The notes: generated by a model not told the origin, from the letters alone. A stretch of DNA of 64,000 nucleotides from Oscillospiraceae bacterium (GCA_009777235.1 WRMH01000006.1:1-64000); one strand, 5' to 3'. Positions 17,576 through 27,141 are shown, numbered from the stretch's first letter. Numbers and translations: made by a program.

Positions 17576-18220
17576 ATGAAGAAAATTCAATTGCGGACGG
17601 CATGGCTGCTCATCATAATTTACGCGCTTTTTGCCGCGTTTGCGCTGACTGCCTGTGCAGCGGACGACGCGCAAGGCGGCGCGGACAGTTTTGACGGTCA
17701 ATCGCCAAATCACGGCGGCCAAAACGGCGCGGCGATTGATGACGGCTCTGCCGGTAATACGCCGGCATCGGGCAATGACCCGCAAATTGCAGACACTCCT
17801 ATAGCATACACCGGGTTTGCTTTAAAAATAGATGATTTTCTCGTTTTTATGGATATGAATATAGACGCGGTGATAGGTGCTCTTGGTGAGCCGCACGGTT
17901 TTTTTGTGGCTCCAAGCTGCGCGTTTGACGGCGACGACCGCATTTATCTGTATTATAATGTGCAAATCCACACATATCCGCTCGGCGATGAAAACTTCAT
18001 TCATACCATCATGTTTATTGACGACTCCATACTGTTTTCCACCACTGAGGGTATAAAAATGAGTTCGAGCAGCCTTCAAGATGTAGTTGATGTATACGGA
18101 AATGATTATGCGCAAGACGGCGATTTGTATACATATACGACAAGTCAGACAACGCTTCAGTTTCGCATAGAAAATGATATAGTCATAGGTATAACCTATG
18201 GTCTTATTTTTGAAACATAA
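17576..18220 (+). CDS. Predicted lipoprotein of unknown function
   Basis: A 214-residue secreted lipoprotein: basic start MKKIQLRTAW, hydrophobic core and lipobox LTAC (Cys about residue 26), followed by a Gly/Asp/Asn-rich linker. The C-terminal part is a small alpha/beta domain with FLVFMDMNIDAVIGALGEP and SCAFDGDDRIYLYYN; no catalytic motif is visible. I choose ATG 17576 with GTGAGG upstream rather than the GTG at 17564. It sits between the SGNH-like gene and transglutaminase 2 on the same strand and probably belongs to the same operon, acting outside the membrane. Confidence 0.82.
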   Translation: MKKIQLRTAWLLIIIYALFAAFALTACAADDAQGGADSFDGQSPNHGGQNGAAIDDGSAGNTPASGNDPQIADTPIAYTGFALKIDDFLVFMDMNIDAVIGALGEPHGFFVAPSCAFDGDDRIYLYYNVQIHTYPLGDENFIHTIMFIDDSILFSTTEGIKMSSSSLQDVVDVYGNDYAQDGDLYTYTTSQTTLQFRIENDIVIGITYGLIFET

Positions 18221-18245
18221 GCGGGAAAAAGGGTCATGATTTTCT

Positions 18246-19934
18246 ATGAAAATTTTCAGCAGCCGCAGTAAACGCAATATAAAGGCTATTTCTAAGCCCG
18301 CGAGCGATGACATCCCTGCTATCGGCATCGGAGAGCCGGAAATGCCCGAAAAGAAAGCGAAGAAATCAAAAAAGGCAAAAGTCGTTTTGATAACATTATT
18401 GATAATTATTCTCATTTGCGCTCTCGGCGCCGGAGGTTGGTATTTTTGGTGGACAAATTATGCGACCTTTGAATACGAGCTTCAATCTGTTGTTGTTCTT
18501 GCGGGGCAAAGTATCGCTCCCGAAGATTTTTTGACGGCAAACGACGCGAAGCGCGGCATTATAGCTGTTTTTGCCGATGATGAGCTTTTTTCTGAGAGCG
18601 GGCAGGCTCTGATAAGCGCGCAGCAGGGCGGGATTATGGAAATACCGCTCATATTAAAGCTCGGTATGCGCAAAATGAAAGTGAGCGTGACCGTCTATAT
18701 CCTGACGCCGATAAACAGCATAACGCACGAATACCGGCAAGAAGCTCCCGCTCCCGACCCTGTCAGCTTCATCTCAAACAGCGATATTGCAAGAGGCATA
18801 TTTTTTGACACGCGTTTCACTGAACCTCCGCTCCCTTTTGACGAATATGAGGTCGGCGAGCATACGCTCCGGCTCTCCTTAAACGGCGTCCCCTTTGAGG
18901 TGAGTCTGATAATCGCGGACACCACAAAACCCACCGCCACGACTGCCGAAAAAGAGATACTGATAGGTGAGACTGTGCAGCCGGAGGATTTTATCTTAGA
19001 TATGTTCGATTACTCCCAAGACGCCGGGTTGTCCGTCTCTTTTGCCGAAGAACCCAATGTTTTGGCGCATGAAGATCAAGACGTGCGCATAATTATTGAA
19101 GATATTTACGGAAACTATGATATTTTCACAAGCCGTCTCAAAATCCAAATAAACGACCAGCCCCCGACGCTCCTGTTGCCGTCAGATGTGATCGAAAGCA
19201 CGCTTGGCGACCCCGTATCGTATCGTTTGGGAGTCGCGGCCTATGACAGCTTTGGCAGGGATTTGAGCGAAAACATTATTATCAATACAGAAAATGTTGA
19301 CGTCAATACGGTTTCCGGCGACGACGGATATACCGCGACCTATACCGTAACCGATTTCACCGGGCTTTTGACATCGGCACAAATAACCGTTTATATCATA
19401 GATGTTGACATTGAATGGGTAAATACCGAAGTTGACAAGATACTTGGTGAAATTTTTACCGAAAACATGACGCAGGTGGAGCAAGCCCGCGCCATTGTGC
19501 AGACGGTCAGGCGAACCGTTGCCTACGATCTGGATATGCGCTGGAGGTCAAAGTCCGTGTATGAAGCGGCTTACCGCGCCCTGAGAGACCGCAGGGGCAA
19601 TTGCTTTTACTTTGCGTCTTTGGCAGAGGTCATGCTGACGCGCGCGGGCATAGAAAATATGCGCATACAGCGCCGCGCCGTCCGTTCCGACGGTTTCTGG
19701 TATGCGACCACGCATGTTTGGAGCTTGATCAACCCGGACGGTTTGGGCTGGCATCACTTTGACGCGTTCGGATTTATCCGTGAACGCCCTGACGTAAATG
19801 CCATACGGCACTTTTTCACTCAAAAGCAATGCGAGATGATTGACGATCTGATGGCTGTTTCCGAACGCTATGGCGGGCGCGGTTATTATGATTATGACCC
19901 CTCGCTTTATGACGTGGAGATCGTATATGAGTGA
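18246..19934 (+). CDS. Transglutaminase-like membrane protein 2
   Basis: A 562-residue paralogue of the proteins at 12734 and 19958. Basic cytosolic N-terminus with KKAKKSKKAK, one membrane helix (about residues 44-62), Ig-like beta repeats, and a C-terminal transglutaminase-like domain with a complete triad: RRGNCFYFASL (Cys about 460), THVWSLINP (His) and GWHHFDAF (Asp). The domain family includes papain-like proteases and transamidases acting on envelope peptides or proteins; the actual substrate is unknown. It follows the lipoprotein gene by 25 bases and precedes transglutaminase 3 by 23 bases, so the set is likely co-transcribed. Confidence 0.9.
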   Translation: MKIFSSRSKRNIKAISKPASDDIPAIGIGEPEMPEKKAKKSKKAKVVLITLLIIILICALGAGGWYFWWTNYATFEYELQSVVVLAGQSIAPEDFLTANDAKRGIIAVFADDELFSESGQALISAQQGGIMEIPLILKLGMRKMKVSVTVYILTPINSITHEYRQEAPAPDPVSFISNSDIARGIFFDTRFTEPPLPFDEYEVGEHTLRLSLNGVPFEVSLIIADTTKPTATTAEKEILIGETVQPEDFILDMFDYSQDAGLSVSFAEEPNVLAHEDQDVRIIIEDIYGNYDIFTSRLKIQINDQPPTLLLPSDVIESTLGDPVSYRLGVAAYDSFGRDLSENIIINTENVDVNTVSGDDGYTATYTVTDFTGLLTSAQITVYIIDVDIEWVNTEVDKILGEIFTENMTQVEQARAIVQTVRRTVAYDLDMRWRSKSVYEAAYRALRDRRGNCFYFASLAEVMLTRAGIENMRIQRRAVRSDGFWYATTHVWSLINPDGLGWHHFDAFGFIRERPDVNAIRHFFTQKQCEMIDDLMAVSERYGGRGYYDYDPSLYDVEIVYE

Positions 19935-19957
19935 GGCAATGTCAGAGGAATGATTTT

Positions 19958-21451
19958 ATGCCCGCGAATAAGAAGAAGCAAAATATGAAAAATTTATGGA
20001 AAATCTATTTATCCGCGTTTGCCGTGTTTCTCGCCTTGGGGCTTGGGCTCTATTGGTGGACAAATCACGCGCTCTTTGACTATGAGCTAACGCCCGTCGT
20101 CATACTGGAAGGTCAGCCCGTTACTCCCGATATTTTTGTGCCCGATACCGAAAAAATGCAAGGCGTCACGGTTTTATTTCATGAGCCGCAAGTGCAAGCC
20201 GCGCCCGGAGAGAGCACCGTTTCTCTAAAATTGGAACGCGATTTGCGCTCTATTGACACGGATGCCAAGCTCTATGTCCTGACCCCCATAAAGGAAATTA
20301 CGCATGAATTTGGCGAGAGCGCTCCCCCGCTCCGCGCCGCTGACCTTATCTCAAACGCGAATATTGCGCAGGGCATACCATATGACGTCAGCTTTACAAA
20401 ACAGCCTCTTTCGCTCGATAAATACGCTATCGGCGAACATACCTTGCAGCTATCCTTAAACGGCGCGCCCTTTGAGGTAAATCTCATAGTGGCTGATACT
20501 AAACCGCCCGCCGCGACTCCCCTTGATTTGATAGTAATGATAGGCGACCCTGTCCGGCCCGAAGATTTTGTCACGGATGTATTTGATCATTCGCTCGGCG
20601 CGGGTCTTTTCATATCATTTGTCGAAGAGCCGAATGTCTTTATCGGGCGCAGTCAAATTGTGCAAATACTGATTGAGGACATATACGGAAACTTTGATAT
20701 TTTCAACGCCTCCCTGTCAATCAAATTAAACGAAAGCAGCCCGACCTTTACCGGTCTCCCGGCGGTTATAGAAAGCACGGTTGATAACACGATACTATAC
20801 CGTGTGGGCGTTTCCGCGTTTGATGATTTTGGCAGAGAGCTTGAGTTTAGCGTGGATGCCGATAATGTTGACCCGTTCACGGTCGGCGCATACACCGCCA
20901 TCTACAAGACCGGAGATTTATCGGGCAATGTCACGTCCGTTGAAGTGCCCGTATACATAGTAAGTATAAACGTCGAATATGTAGACAATTGGGTCAATTA
21001 TACGCTCGCGCAAATACTCAGAGACGGGATGACGCAGTTAGAGCAGGCGCAGGCGATATGGAAATGCGTGCAAAACACCGTTTCTTATATTGATATGCGC
21101 GGCGGCGTGAAAACCGTATACGAAGCCGCGTATCACGCCATCACCGCCCGGCGCGGGGATTGCTATATCTTCTACTCGCTCTCGGAGCTCCTCTTGACCC
21201 GCGCGGGCATACCCAATATGCGAATTGAGCGGCGCGATGACCGCTGGTATAGCAGCACCCATATTTGGAGTCTCATAAATCCCGATGAATTGGGCTGGCA
21301 TCATTATGATTCGTCCATAACCACATCAATTATCTTGCGCGATCAGCGATACTTTTTCACGCAATCGCAGGCAGAATACATAACTTCAAACTTTAGATGG
21401 GGCTATTATGATTATGACCCGGAACTCTATCCCGATGTTGTTTATGAATGA
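19958..21451 (+). CDS. Transglutaminase-like membrane protein 3
   Basis: A 497-residue third paralogue, with the shortest cytosolic part: membrane helix at about residues 15-36, Ig-like repeats (YAIGEHTLQLSLNGAPFEVN, SSPTFTGLPAVIE) and a C-terminal transglutaminase-like domain with RRGDCYIFYSL (Cys), STHIWSLINP (His) and GWHHYDSS (Asp). I start at ATG 19958, which has AGAGGA upstream, instead of the GTG at 19931 that overlaps the previous gene. Tandem duplication is evident from matching residues such as LTRAGIPNMRIERR in paralogues 1 and 3. Last gene before a palindromic repeat. Confidence 0.9.
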   Translation: MPANKKKQNMKNLWKIYLSAFAVFLALGLGLYWWTNHALFDYELTPVVILEGQPVTPDIFVPDTEKMQGVTVLFHEPQVQAAPGESTVSLKLERDLRSIDTDAKLYVLTPIKEITHEFGESAPPLRAADLISNANIAQGIPYDVSFTKQPLSLDKYAIGEHTLQLSLNGAPFEVNLIVADTKPPAATPLDLIVMIGDPVRPEDFVTDVFDHSLGAGLFISFVEEPNVFIGRSQIVQILIEDIYGNFDIFNASLSIKLNESSPTFTGLPAVIESTVDNTILYRVGVSAFDDFGRELEFSVDADNVDPFTVGAYTAIYKTGDLSGNVTSVEVPVYIVSINVEYVDNWVNYTLAQILRDGMTQLEQAQAIWKCVQNTVSYIDMRGGVKTVYEAAYHAITARRGDCYIFYSLSELLLTRAGIPNMRIERRDDRWYSSTHIWSLINPDELGWHHYDSSITTSIILRDQRYFFTQSQAEYITSNFRWGYYDYDPELYPDVVYE

Positions 21452-21463
21452 GTTTTTTATGCC

Positions 21464-21584
21464 TTATAAGCGGCGGTCATAAAATCATTCCTCCCCGATC
21501 AATTGCGTCATCCGTGCGCAAACGATCGGACGCTCCGCATCCATGCTCCGCTCTCGGAATAATTTTTATGACCACCGCTTATAA
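21464..21584. repeat. ~99-bp palindromic intergenic repeat, copy b, with extended arms
   Basis: The core 21475-21573 belongs to the dispersed family. The palindrome continues outward with TTATAAGCGG on the left and CCGCTTATAA on the right, bases not shared by other copies but complementary to each other. It separates the transglutaminase genes from the racemase gene. Confidence 0.9.
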
Positions 21585-21605
21585 ATAAACTATGGAGGTT
21601 TTGTA

Positions 21606-22334
21606 ATGAATACTCCGCTGCTTGGTATAATAGGAGGAATGGGGACGCAAGCGACAGCTTGTTTTTACGAAAAACTTCATGCAATGCAAAATGTCTCGTC
21701 AGAACAAGAGTACCTTGACACGCTTATCTACAGTATGCCATCCATCCCCGACCGCACGGCTTATATTATCGGCGAGGCCAAAGACAGCCCGCTTGAGCCT
21801 TTGCGCCATGCCGCCCGGACGCTTGAAAAAGCCGGAGCGTCTTTGATAGCCATGCTGTGCATAACGTCTCATTTTTTCTATGATGAGCTGTGCGCCTGTG
21901 TCCATACCCCGTTTTTGAGCATACCCGACGAAACAGTCCGATATGCCGCAAAGCACGGCATAAACAGCGTCGGGCTATTGGCCACGGACGGCACACTTTC
22001 CAGCGGCGTTTTGAGCAAACGCTTTGCGTCCGCCGGGATTGACGTGTTTTTGCCCTCTCCGGCCAATCAAAAGCGCCTCATGAAAATCATTTATGACATC
22101 AAGCTCGGGGCACAGGCAAATAGTGATGAACTCGCGCAAATAGCCGCCGATCTGCACATCTGCGGCGCCCAAGCTATCGTGCTGGGCTGCACCGAGTTAT
22201 GTATAAGCGATATACCAAGCCCGGCATTACCTTTTAGATATATCAATACGCTCGATGTGCTGGCGGCGGAGTGTTTGAGACAGGCTCGACAGGAGGGAGA
22301 TTCATATGATGATCAATGTCTTGGAATATCTTGA
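21606..22334 (+). CDS. Aspartate/glutamate racemase family protein
   Basis: A 242-residue cofactor-independent amino acid racemase. The family start LLGIIGGMGTQAT is present, and both active-site cysteines are visible: MLCITSHFF near residue 83 and VLGCTELC near residue 198. These enzymes interconvert L- and D-amino acids (Asp, Glu or broad range) by two-base catalysis. A strong GGAGG site precedes ATG 21606. Its 3' end overlaps the adenylating-enzyme gene by 29 bases, suggesting that the D-amino acid it makes is the substrate of that ligase. Exact amino acid not determinable here. Confidence 0.9.
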   Translation: MNTPLLGIIGGMGTQATACFYEKLHAMQNVSSEQEYLDTLIYSMPSIPDRTAYIIGEAKDSPLEPLRHAARTLEKAGASLIAMLCITSHFFYDELCACVHTPFLSIPDETVRYAAKHGINSVGLLATDGTLSSGVLSKRFASAGIDVFLPSPANQKRLMKIIYDIKLGAQANSDELAQIAADLHICGAQAIVLGCTELCISDIPSPALPFRYINTLDVLAAECLRQARQEGDSYDDQCLGIS

Positions 22335-23910
22335 GCAAACGATAAAAAATATCGCAGACCCCGATAAGCCCGCTTTTATCGGCAATGCCTTAGCGCAAGG
22401 CAATGAAGCTCTGACCTTTCGGCAGCTTTATGATATGAGCCGTTCGTGCGGCAGCTATTTGATCGAAAACGGAATAAATAAGCAGCCTGTCGCGGTCTTT
22501 ATGGAAAAATCGCCGGATATGATAGCCGCTTTTTTTGGCGTTGTCTTTGGCGGCAATTACTATGTGCCGCTCGACTGTGATATTCCGGCATTTCGTATAC
22601 GCATGATACTAAAAGCCGTAAATCCCTCGCTAATTATCTGCGACGATGTAACAGCCCCTCTTGTCAGAGAGTGGGGCTTAGAGAGCAGCGGCGAATCCGC
22701 CGCCGACCGTGAGCCAATCTGCAACGCAGCGGACGGTGAGCAAAAATATCAGACAGTGAAGTTTTGCGAAATCACGTCTCATCTTGCTGACGAAAAAGCT
22801 CTGGCCGCCGCGCGAGCCAAAGCTATTGACACCGACCCCTTGTATGTCGTCTTTACATCGGGCTCTACGGGCGTTCCAAAGGGCGTCGTCGCGTCGCACC
22901 GCAATGTAATTGACTATATCGAAAATCTTTCCGCTGTCTTGAAGATAGATTCCGGCACGGTTTTTGGCAATCAGTCGCCGCTCTACCTGGACGCCTGCCT
23001 CAAAGAGATATACCCCACCGTCAAATTTGGCGCGACAACCTATCTCATACCAAAATCCTTGTTTATGTTTCCGCTAAAACTCATCGAATATATAAACGAG
23101 CATAAGATAAATACCGTCTGCTGGGTCTCTTCTTCGCTCAGCCTCATCGCCGGAGTCGGCGCGCTCGGCATTGAAGTTCCGCGCTCACTTTGCCGTATAG
23201 CCTTTGGCGGAGAAGTATTTGCCGCAAAATATTATAACCAGTGGCGTGAGGCGCTGCCCGAAGCCCTCTTTGTACATCTCTACGGGCCGACCGAAGCAAC
23301 CGGTATGTCCGCATACTATGTGGCGGATCGGACATTAAAAGACGGAAAATCCATACCCATAGGTACTCCTTTTGCCAATACCGACATCATATTGCTTGAT
23401 GATAACGGCGAGCTTTGCAAAGACGGCGAAATCGGTGAGATATGTATACGCGGGGCGGGCCTCACTCTCGGGTATTTTGGCGACCCCGATAAGACTGCCG
23501 CCTCTTTTGTGCAAAACCCCCTCTCCCCTTTTCCCGATACCATATACAAGACGGGCGATTTAGGGCGGCGCGAAAAGGACGGCAATTTATATTACATATC
23601 CCGGCGCGATCTGCAAATAAAGCTCATGGGGCACAGAATCGAGCTTGCCGAAATTGAACTGCTTGCCGCCTCTTGCGAAAATGTAGAGCTTACTTGCGCG
23701 GTTTTTGACGGCAAAAGCAATAAAATCATACTTTTTTACATGGGAAAAGACGCGTCCCGCGCTTCGCTCAAAGCCTTTCTCAAAGCAAACCTGCCCCGTT
23801 ATATGCTCCCTCATACCGTCATTCAAATCGGCGATATACCGCGAACTTCAGGCGGCAAGCTCGACAGAACCGCCCTTTTGGAGAAATACCGCTCCGGCGG
23901 GTTTGGGTGA
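22306..23910 (+). CDS. Amino acid adenylation enzyme, DltA-like
   Basis: A 534-residue stand-alone adenylation domain of the ANL superfamily, closest in layout to D-alanine-carrier protein ligase DltA and NRPS A domains. Core motifs in order: YVVFTSGSTGVPKGV (A3, about 183), LYGPTEAT (A5), YKTGDLGRREKDGNLYYISR (A7/A8), GHRIELAEIE, and the catalytic lysine motif TSGGKLDRTALL near the C-terminus. It would activate an amino acid as the adenylate and load it onto a carrier protein; the DltC-like carrier gene is at 31461. A GGAGG lies upstream, and either of two adjacent ATGs (22306 or 22309) may start. Overlap with the racemase gene implies D-amino acid use (inference). Confidence 0.9.
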   Translation: MMINVLEYLEQTIKNIADPDKPAFIGNALAQGNEALTFRQLYDMSRSCGSYLIENGINKQPVAVFMEKSPDMIAAFFGVVFGGNYYVPLDCDIPAFRIRMILKAVNPSLIICDDVTAPLVREWGLESSGESAADREPICNAADGEQKYQTVKFCEITSHLADEKALAAARAKAIDTDPLYVVFTSGSTGVPKGVVASHRNVIDYIENLSAVLKIDSGTVFGNQSPLYLDACLKEIYPTVKFGATTYLIPKSLFMFPLKLIEYINEHKINTVCWVSSSLSLIAGVGALGIEVPRSLCRIAFGGEVFAAKYYNQWREALPEALFVHLYGPTEATGMSAYYVADRTLKDGKSIPIGTPFANTDIILLDDNGELCKDGEIGEICIRGAGLTLGYFGDPDKTAASFVQNPLSPFPDTIYKTGDLGRREKDGNLYYISRRDLQIKLMGHRIELAEIELLAASCENVELTCAVFDGKSNKIILFYMGKDASRASLKAFLKANLPRYMLPHTVIQIGDIPRTSGGKLDRTALLEKYRSGGFG

Positions 23911-23920
23911 TGGGGATGCT

Positions 23921-24013
23921 GCGAAACCCTCAAAACCCTTTGATGTATTTTTTTTGCAATACATATGCAAACACTTGATAAATCAAACAGGTTTTGTTAT
24001 AATGATTGCAAAG
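23921..24013 (+). repeat. Left direct repeat of ATPase cassette
   Basis: About 93 bp, beginning GCGAAACCCTCAAAACCCTT and ending AATGATTGCAAAG. It matches 25260-25349 in the same orientation with only a few changes. The pair flanks the AAA/DUF4143 gene. Confidence 0.92.
23975..24003 (+). promoter_or_regulatory. Sigma-A-type promoter of the AAA/DUF4143 gene
   Basis: TTGATA, 17-bp spacer, TATAAT, within the left direct repeat and about 38 bases before the gene start. Confidence 0.8.
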
Positions 24014-24041
24014 ATTGAAAATACATGCGGAGGCAGCTCAA

Positions 24042-25238
24042 ATGATACAAAGACAGGAATATCTCAATTCTCTTATTAGTTTTCGTGACAAGCAGCTTAT
24101 AAAGGTTGTTACAGGCATCAGGCGATGCGGAAAATCCACGCTTTTTGAGTTGTATCAGGATTATTTACGTTCAGATGGAATAACAGACGAACAAATAATC
24201 TCAATAAATCTTGAAGAAGGCGAGTATGACGAAATCGAAACATACAAGCAGCTATATAGTTTTGTGACTGATAAATTGATAAAAAACAAGAAAATGTATA
24301 TTTTTATTGACGAAGTTCAGCGTATTAGCGATTTTCAAAAAGCTATTGACAGCCTATATGTAAAGAAAAATTGTGATGTATATATAACAGGCTCAAACGC
24401 TTACTTGCTTAGCGGAGAGTTGGCGACACTGCTTTCCGGTCGTTATGTCGAAATAAAAATGCTGCCGCTGTCATTTCAGGAATTTGTATCTTGTTTTCCG
24501 CAAGATACAAGCCGTGAACGCTTATATGCGGATTATATACAAAATAGTGCTTTCCCCTACGCATTGGAAATTACTAAGCCCAAGGATAGGAGACTGTATT
24601 TGCAGGGGATTTATGACACTATTGTACTAAAAGACATCGTCGCTCGCAGAAAATTTCCAGATATGGCAATGCTAAAAAGTGTTACTCGATTTATGTTCGA
24701 CAATATCGGAAATCTATGCTCCACGAAAAAAATCGCAGATACTATGACATCAGCGGGGCGAAAAATCGCGGTTCACACAGTCGAGAGTTATCTGACAGCA
24801 TTGACCGATTGTTTCATTCTTTATCAAGTGGGGCGGTACGATGTTAAGGGTAAGCAATATTTGAAAACCGGCGATAAATATTATGTCGTTGACATAGGGC
24901 TGCGGTATGCCTTACTTGGAACAAAAAAGACAGACATAGGTCATATTCTTGAAAATATCGTCTTTCTTGAGCTCGCTCGCCGCGGATATGAAATTCACAT
25001 TGGCAAAGTCGGCAATAGCGAGGTTGATTTCATTGCGTTTGGTGATGAGGGTGAGGAGTATTACCAAGTGGCATATACGGTTGTTGACGCTGACGGTTCA
25101 ACTCTTAAACGTGAGCTCGCGCCGCTTGAAGCAATTAAAGACCATAATCCGAAATATCTTTTGACGATGGATAATATGCCAACAAGCTCGCACAACGGTA
25201 TTAAACAAATAAATGTGATTGATTGGCTTTTGAAGTGA
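24042..25238 (+). CDS. AAA ATPase with DUF4143 domain
   Basis: A 398-residue ATP-binding protein of the AAA/DUF4143 family. Walker A is TGIRRCGKSTLF near residue 30, the acidic Walker B strand is MYIFIDEVQRI near 90, and the sensor-like ITGSNAYLLSGEL follows. The C-terminal DUF4143 half includes the region ending in HILENIVFLELARRGYEIH and a nuclease-like strand SEVDFIA. ATG 24042 has GGAGG upstream. These proteins are common, often multicopy and of unknown role. Base composition is more AT-rich than the neighbours, and the whole gene plus promoter sits between direct repeats, suggesting acquisition. Confidence 0.9.
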   Translation: MIQRQEYLNSLISFRDKQLIKVVTGIRRCGKSTLFELYQDYLRSDGITDEQIISINLEEGEYDEIETYKQLYSFVTDKLIKNKKMYIFIDEVQRISDFQKAIDSLYVKKNCDVYITGSNAYLLSGELATLLSGRYVEIKMLPLSFQEFVSCFPQDTSRERLYADYIQNSAFPYALEITKPKDRRLYLQGIYDTIVLKDIVARRKFPDMAMLKSVTRFMFDNIGNLCSTKKIADTMTSAGRKIAVHTVESYLTALTDCFILYQVGRYDVKGKQYLKTGDKYYVVDIGLRYALLGTKKTDIGHILENIVFLELARRGYEIHIGKVGNSEVDFIAFGDEGEEYYQVAYTVVDADGSTLKRELAPLEAIKDHNPKYLLTMDNMPTSSHNGIKQINVIDWLLK

Positions 25239-25259
25239 GAAAGACCATAGCGCGTTTTT

Positions 25260-25349
25260 GCGAAACCCTCAAAACCCTTTGAGGTGTTTTTGCAATACAT
25301 ATGCAAATACTTGATAAATCAAACAGGTTTTGTTATAATGATTGCAAAG
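25260..25349 (+). repeat. Right direct repeat of ATPase cassette
   Basis: About 90 bp, near-identical to 23921-24013, with three fewer T residues in the central tract. Confidence 0.92.
25311..25339 (+). promoter_or_regulatory. Duplicate promoter with no downstream gene
   Basis: The same TTGATA-17-TATAAT as at 23975. A transcript from about 25346 would reach the hairpin at 25398 after some 50 bases and contains no convincing ORF. It could make a short RNA or read toward the oppA 3' end. Confidence 0.6.
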
Positions 25350-25397
25350 CTGTATAGAGAGACTTCATATACAACATCAGCAGCAGTTTGATATTGC

Positions 25398-25430
25398 AAA
25401 TTCCCGCTCTGAGTGTCAGAGCGGGAATTT
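25398..25430. terminator. Bidirectional terminator-like hairpin
   Basis: Fifteen-base-pair stem (AAATTCCCGCTCTGA with its complement) and a GTG loop. Flanking A and T runs are inside the stem. It lies between the convergent ATPase cassette and oppA. Confidence 0.75.
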
Positions 25431-25473
25431 ACGGTATTGCCGCGTGTATGACGCGCGCAAAATGTCAAAGTTT

Positions 25474-27141
25474 TTACTTGTGCGCTAAGTGCAGCAAAGT
25501 ATATCCAAGCGGAACCGCGCTCCAGCCTTGCAGGTCAGGGCTTGCCATGAAGGACTGGATGTAGTACATGAGCGGAGCGCATCCCCAGTCTTCCATAAGT
25601 ACCTTTTCCGCGTTGTGAAGCGCTCTCATACGCACAGCTTGGTCGCTCGAAGAAGCGGATTCGTTAAAGTATTGGTCAAACAACGGATTGCTGTAATTGC
25701 CGTCGTTGTTGCCGCCGCCCGAGCGGAAGATCGTCAGCATCGAGGATGGGTCGTTCCAGTCGGAAATCCAACCGTTACGGGCTACTTCAAATCCGCCGAC
25801 TCTGCGCGTCTCAAGGAATACTCCCCACTCTTGGTTAACCAAGACTGTTCTGATTCCGAGCACATCCTCCCAGTCACGGGCGATCGCTTCGGCAGCCGCT
25901 TCATGACGGGCGCTGGTGTTGTACATATACTCGATGACGGGGAACCCTTCGCCGCCCGGGAAACCGGCCTCGGCGAGAGCTTCTTGCGCCGCTATTTTGT
26001 TTGCCTCATAGTCTCTGCTGATGTAGTCGCCGCCGGCTGTGCGGAAATCATTGCCGTTTTCATCAATGAAGCCTTCGCCTACGATTGAGGTTGCGACAAG
26101 CATTGTGCTCTCAAATACGGAATCGGCGAGATACTCTCTGTCTATGGCAAGCGAGAGCGCCTTACGGACTAAAGGATTGTCATATGGCGCGACTTCCGTG
26201 TTGTAGCTGAGGTAGTAGGTTCCAAGCTCAGCAATGAGGTGGAAAGCGCCGTCGCGCTCCAAAGACGGGATTTCAGAAGCCGGCGCGGGAGCACCGATGT
26301 CAATCTCGCCCGAGCGGAACGCTGTGTAGGCTATGTCTTCGTCCGCGAGGAATACGAAAGAAATACTCGTGGGTACGACACGACCTACGTCATAGTAGTT
26401 ATCGTTCGGCACAACGACCAGCTTGTCGTCCATCTGGAATGACTCCGCTTTGAAAGGACCGTTGCTTACAAATGTCGCGGCGTTTGTCCACCAGCCGTCG
26501 CCGTTTGCTTCTACGATGTCTTTGCGCACAGGATAAAACGTCGGGAATACGGCTACCTGCTCAAAGAACGCGCAAGGGCCTGACAGCTTCACTTCAAAAG
26601 TGCGCTCGTCAAGAGCTTTTACGCCAAGCTCATCAACAGGCACGTCGCCCAAAGTAACTTCCTCGCCGTTTAAGATAAACAGTCCGCAATCTTCCGCGTA
26701 GGGCGCGCCGCTAGCGGGATCGACCAAGCGTTTCCAGGAATACTCATAGTCATAGGCCGTTACAGGTTCGCCGTCAGACCATTTGATGTCCGAGCGAAGC
26801 GTGAACGTCCAAGTCAGACCGTCGGCGGAAATGTCAACGCTTTCGGCGTCGCCGAGTTCCACGCTGCCGTCAGTCCAATCAAAACGGTAGAGTCCCTGAA
26901 AGAGATGGACGATATAGGTCGCTCCATCTACAGAGGAGTTCAGCTGCGGGTCAACAGTTTCGGGCGATGAGGCGAAATAACCTTTGATGTCGCCTCCGCC
27001 GCCTGCTACAGGGGGCGCCCCCGCCGTGGGGCTTGTGCCGGTCTCACCGCCGGGGTCAGATGTTTCGCCGCTGCCGCAACCGGCAAGCACCGCAATCAGG
27101 CAAAAACATGCTAAGGTGAGTGCTAAGATACGTTTTTTCAT
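25474..27141 (-). CDS. oppA: Oligopeptide ABC transporter substrate-binding lipoprotein
   Basis: A 555-residue extracellular binding protein of the SBP family 5 (OppA/DppA). The N-terminal lipoprotein signal ends in LAGC (Cys about residue 22), followed by a Gly/Pro/Thr linker. Family features include FASSPETVDPQLNSS, the conserved TFTLRSDIKWSDGEPVTAYD region, VRKALSLAIDREYLA, and the C-terminal LMEDWGCAPLMYY. It would capture peptides outside the membrane and pass them to OppBC. Last gene of the minus-strand opp cluster, 60 bases after oppF, with TGGAGG upstream of ATG 27141. Confidence 0.95.
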   Translation of the reverse strand: MKKRILALTLACFCLIAVLAGCGSGETSDPGGETGTSPTAGAPPVAGGGGDIKGYFASSPETVDPQLNSSVDGATYIVHLFQGLYRFDWTDGSVELGDAESVDISADGLTWTFTLRSDIKWSDGEPVTAYDYEYSWKRLVDPASGAPYAEDCGLFILNGEEVTLGDVPVDELGVKALDERTFEVKLSGPCAFFEQVAVFPTFYPVRKDIVEANGDGWWTNAATFVSNGPFKAESFQMDDKLVVVPNDNYYDVGRVVPTSISFVFLADEDIAYTAFRSGEIDIGAPAPASEIPSLERDGAFHLIAELGTYYLSYNTEVAPYDNPLVRKALSLAIDREYLADSVFESTMLVATSIVGEGFIDENGNDFRTAGGDYISRDYEANKIAAQEALAEAGFPGGEGFPVIEYMYNTSARHEAAAEAIARDWEDVLGIRTVLVNQEWGVFLETRRVGGFEVARNGWISDWNDPSSMLTIFRSGGGNNDGNYSNPLFDQYFNESASSSDQAVRMRALHNAEKVLMEDWGCAPLMYYIQSFMASPDLQGWSAVPLGYTLLHLAHK

